A DNA stretch of 64,000 nucleotides from Siphonodentalium dalli (taxonomy: Eukaryota; Mollusca; Scaphopoda; Gadilida; Siphonodentaliidae), in the NCBI GenBank assembly GCA_032622095.1, contig CP136063.1, positions 277,257,426 through 277,321,425 on the forward strand, written 5' to 3'. The notes beneath the pieces were generated by a model, which worked only from the letters and a program-made list of their open reading frames with translations, was not told the DNA's origin and ran no database searches. Both the position numbers and the translations under genes were made by a program. Positions 63,361 to 64,000 of the stretch are shown piece after piece (the first letter of the stretch is position 1; every line of letters begins with the position of its first letter).

Positions 63361-63930
63361 TTCTATATTATAGAACACGCGTGCATGGAAGGCTTGATCC
63401 ATAGAACGGAAGCAGTGACATATATATAGCCATATATATAGCCATATATATATAGCCAACGACGATGTGGGTTGATACATACGCCCCCTATCGGAAAACA
63501 TATGCATTACAATGAGTCGCATATCTGCACTATACTTAAACCTGTAATTGCTTCCATAATTATTTACCAATAATGCAAATGTTCAAGAACATTTTATACC
63601 GAGCATTATTGCCGAAGACTATAATTAAATGTGAACTGCATTTGGAATAATATTTAACATAAGAGAAACTGACACCATTGGAATCCATATCTCGGTGCCA
63701 TGATTGACCAGGTTTAATGTTCACCTTTCGACATTTCTGCCTGACAACAAAGCGACAAATAGGTCTTTCTCTAACGCTAGCTATTATAATATTGATATAA
63801 ATGCGAACGAAACGTTTACATCCCTCCGATCCCCACCATTTTAAAAACATGCGGCTACGTCCCTGTAATTGATTAGTGAATCATATCATGAACATTTGAA
63901 GTCTCTGGACCTATTATTTATTGTGGTATA
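63361..63930. other. No gene recognised
   Basis: Contains a short ATATATAGCC tandem at about 63420-63461. A 96-residue open frame on the minus strand (63560-63850) starts with ATG and is moderately basic, but has no motif I recognise. It could be an exon or chance. Confidence 0.4.
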
Positions 63931-64000
63931 TAAGCGAGATGACCGAGTCGCGGCCGTATAAAGGCCCGTATTGGATTCATCCAGCCCCGTTCCGTGGTTT
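63931..64000. mobile_element. Start of a copy of the 48.7-kb palindromic MITE, cut by the window
   Basis: TAAGCGAGAT, GGCCGTAT, TATTGGATTCATCCAGCCCC and GTTCCGTGGTTT match the outer arm of the element at 48748-49048 in the same order. A short extra GGCCCG segment interrupts the match. The rest lies beyond the window. Confidence 0.75.

Noticed and set aside
63560-63850. 96-residue minus-strand open frame
   Set aside because: It has a reasonable length and mixed composition but no recognisable motif, conserved context or splice evidence. Kept only as a remark in the region entry.

Overview
The window is eukaryotic, AT-rich and almost devoid of genes. The best-supported protein-coding piece is one exon of a doublecortin-domain protein (36698-36984, + strand), which ends at a consensus splice donor. 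A metazoan host is well supported by the doublecortin exon, the intron signal and the abundance of short inverted-repeat elements. A marine invertebrate such as a mollusc is only a guess from repeat style.

Region 1 (1-33703): an unbroken minisatellite array that runs off the left edge. It is built from two interspersed monomers, a 19-bp type A (TATAACCCAATCAAGTCTC) and an 18-bp type B (TATAACCCAAACGGTCTC), roughly 1,800 copies in all. A third, 33-bp fused form is concentrated in the last 1.6 kb. Rare sequence variants reveal long internal duplications at offsets of 4145 bp, about 3.3-3.9 kb, and 1646 bp.

Region 2 (33.7-40.6 kb): an inverted-repeat element flanked by 30-bp direct repeats forms the array border. 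It is followed by a 200-bp near-perfect palindrome, the doublecortin exon, a tRNA-like sequence, and the first copies of an element family whose two ends are themselves hairpins. One of these sits inside a TTAA-flanked, piggyBac-like non-autonomous element.

Region 3 (40.6-42.9 kb): a second satellite made of 79-bp and 37-bp units. It begins exactly at the TTAA of that element.

Region 4 (42.9-54.9 kb): a patchwork of fold-back elements, minisatellites of 10, 21, 28, 29, about 62 and about 178 bp, and two zones made of short palindromic words.

Region 5 (54.97-57.45 kb): a 34-bp satellite with a 1028-bp internal duplication. Region 6 (58.56-60.82 kb): a GAT/GAC-rich array. Region 7 (61.1-64.0 kb): two larger terminal-inverted-repeat elements and the truncated start of a further copy of an element also seen at 48.7 kb.

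No operons, rRNA genes, intact tRNA genes, CRISPR arrays or intact transposase genes were seen. The most distinctive things here are the two-letter satellite with its nested duplications and the elements with hairpin termini. Distances and repeat matches were read by eye, so the element boundaries are approximate.
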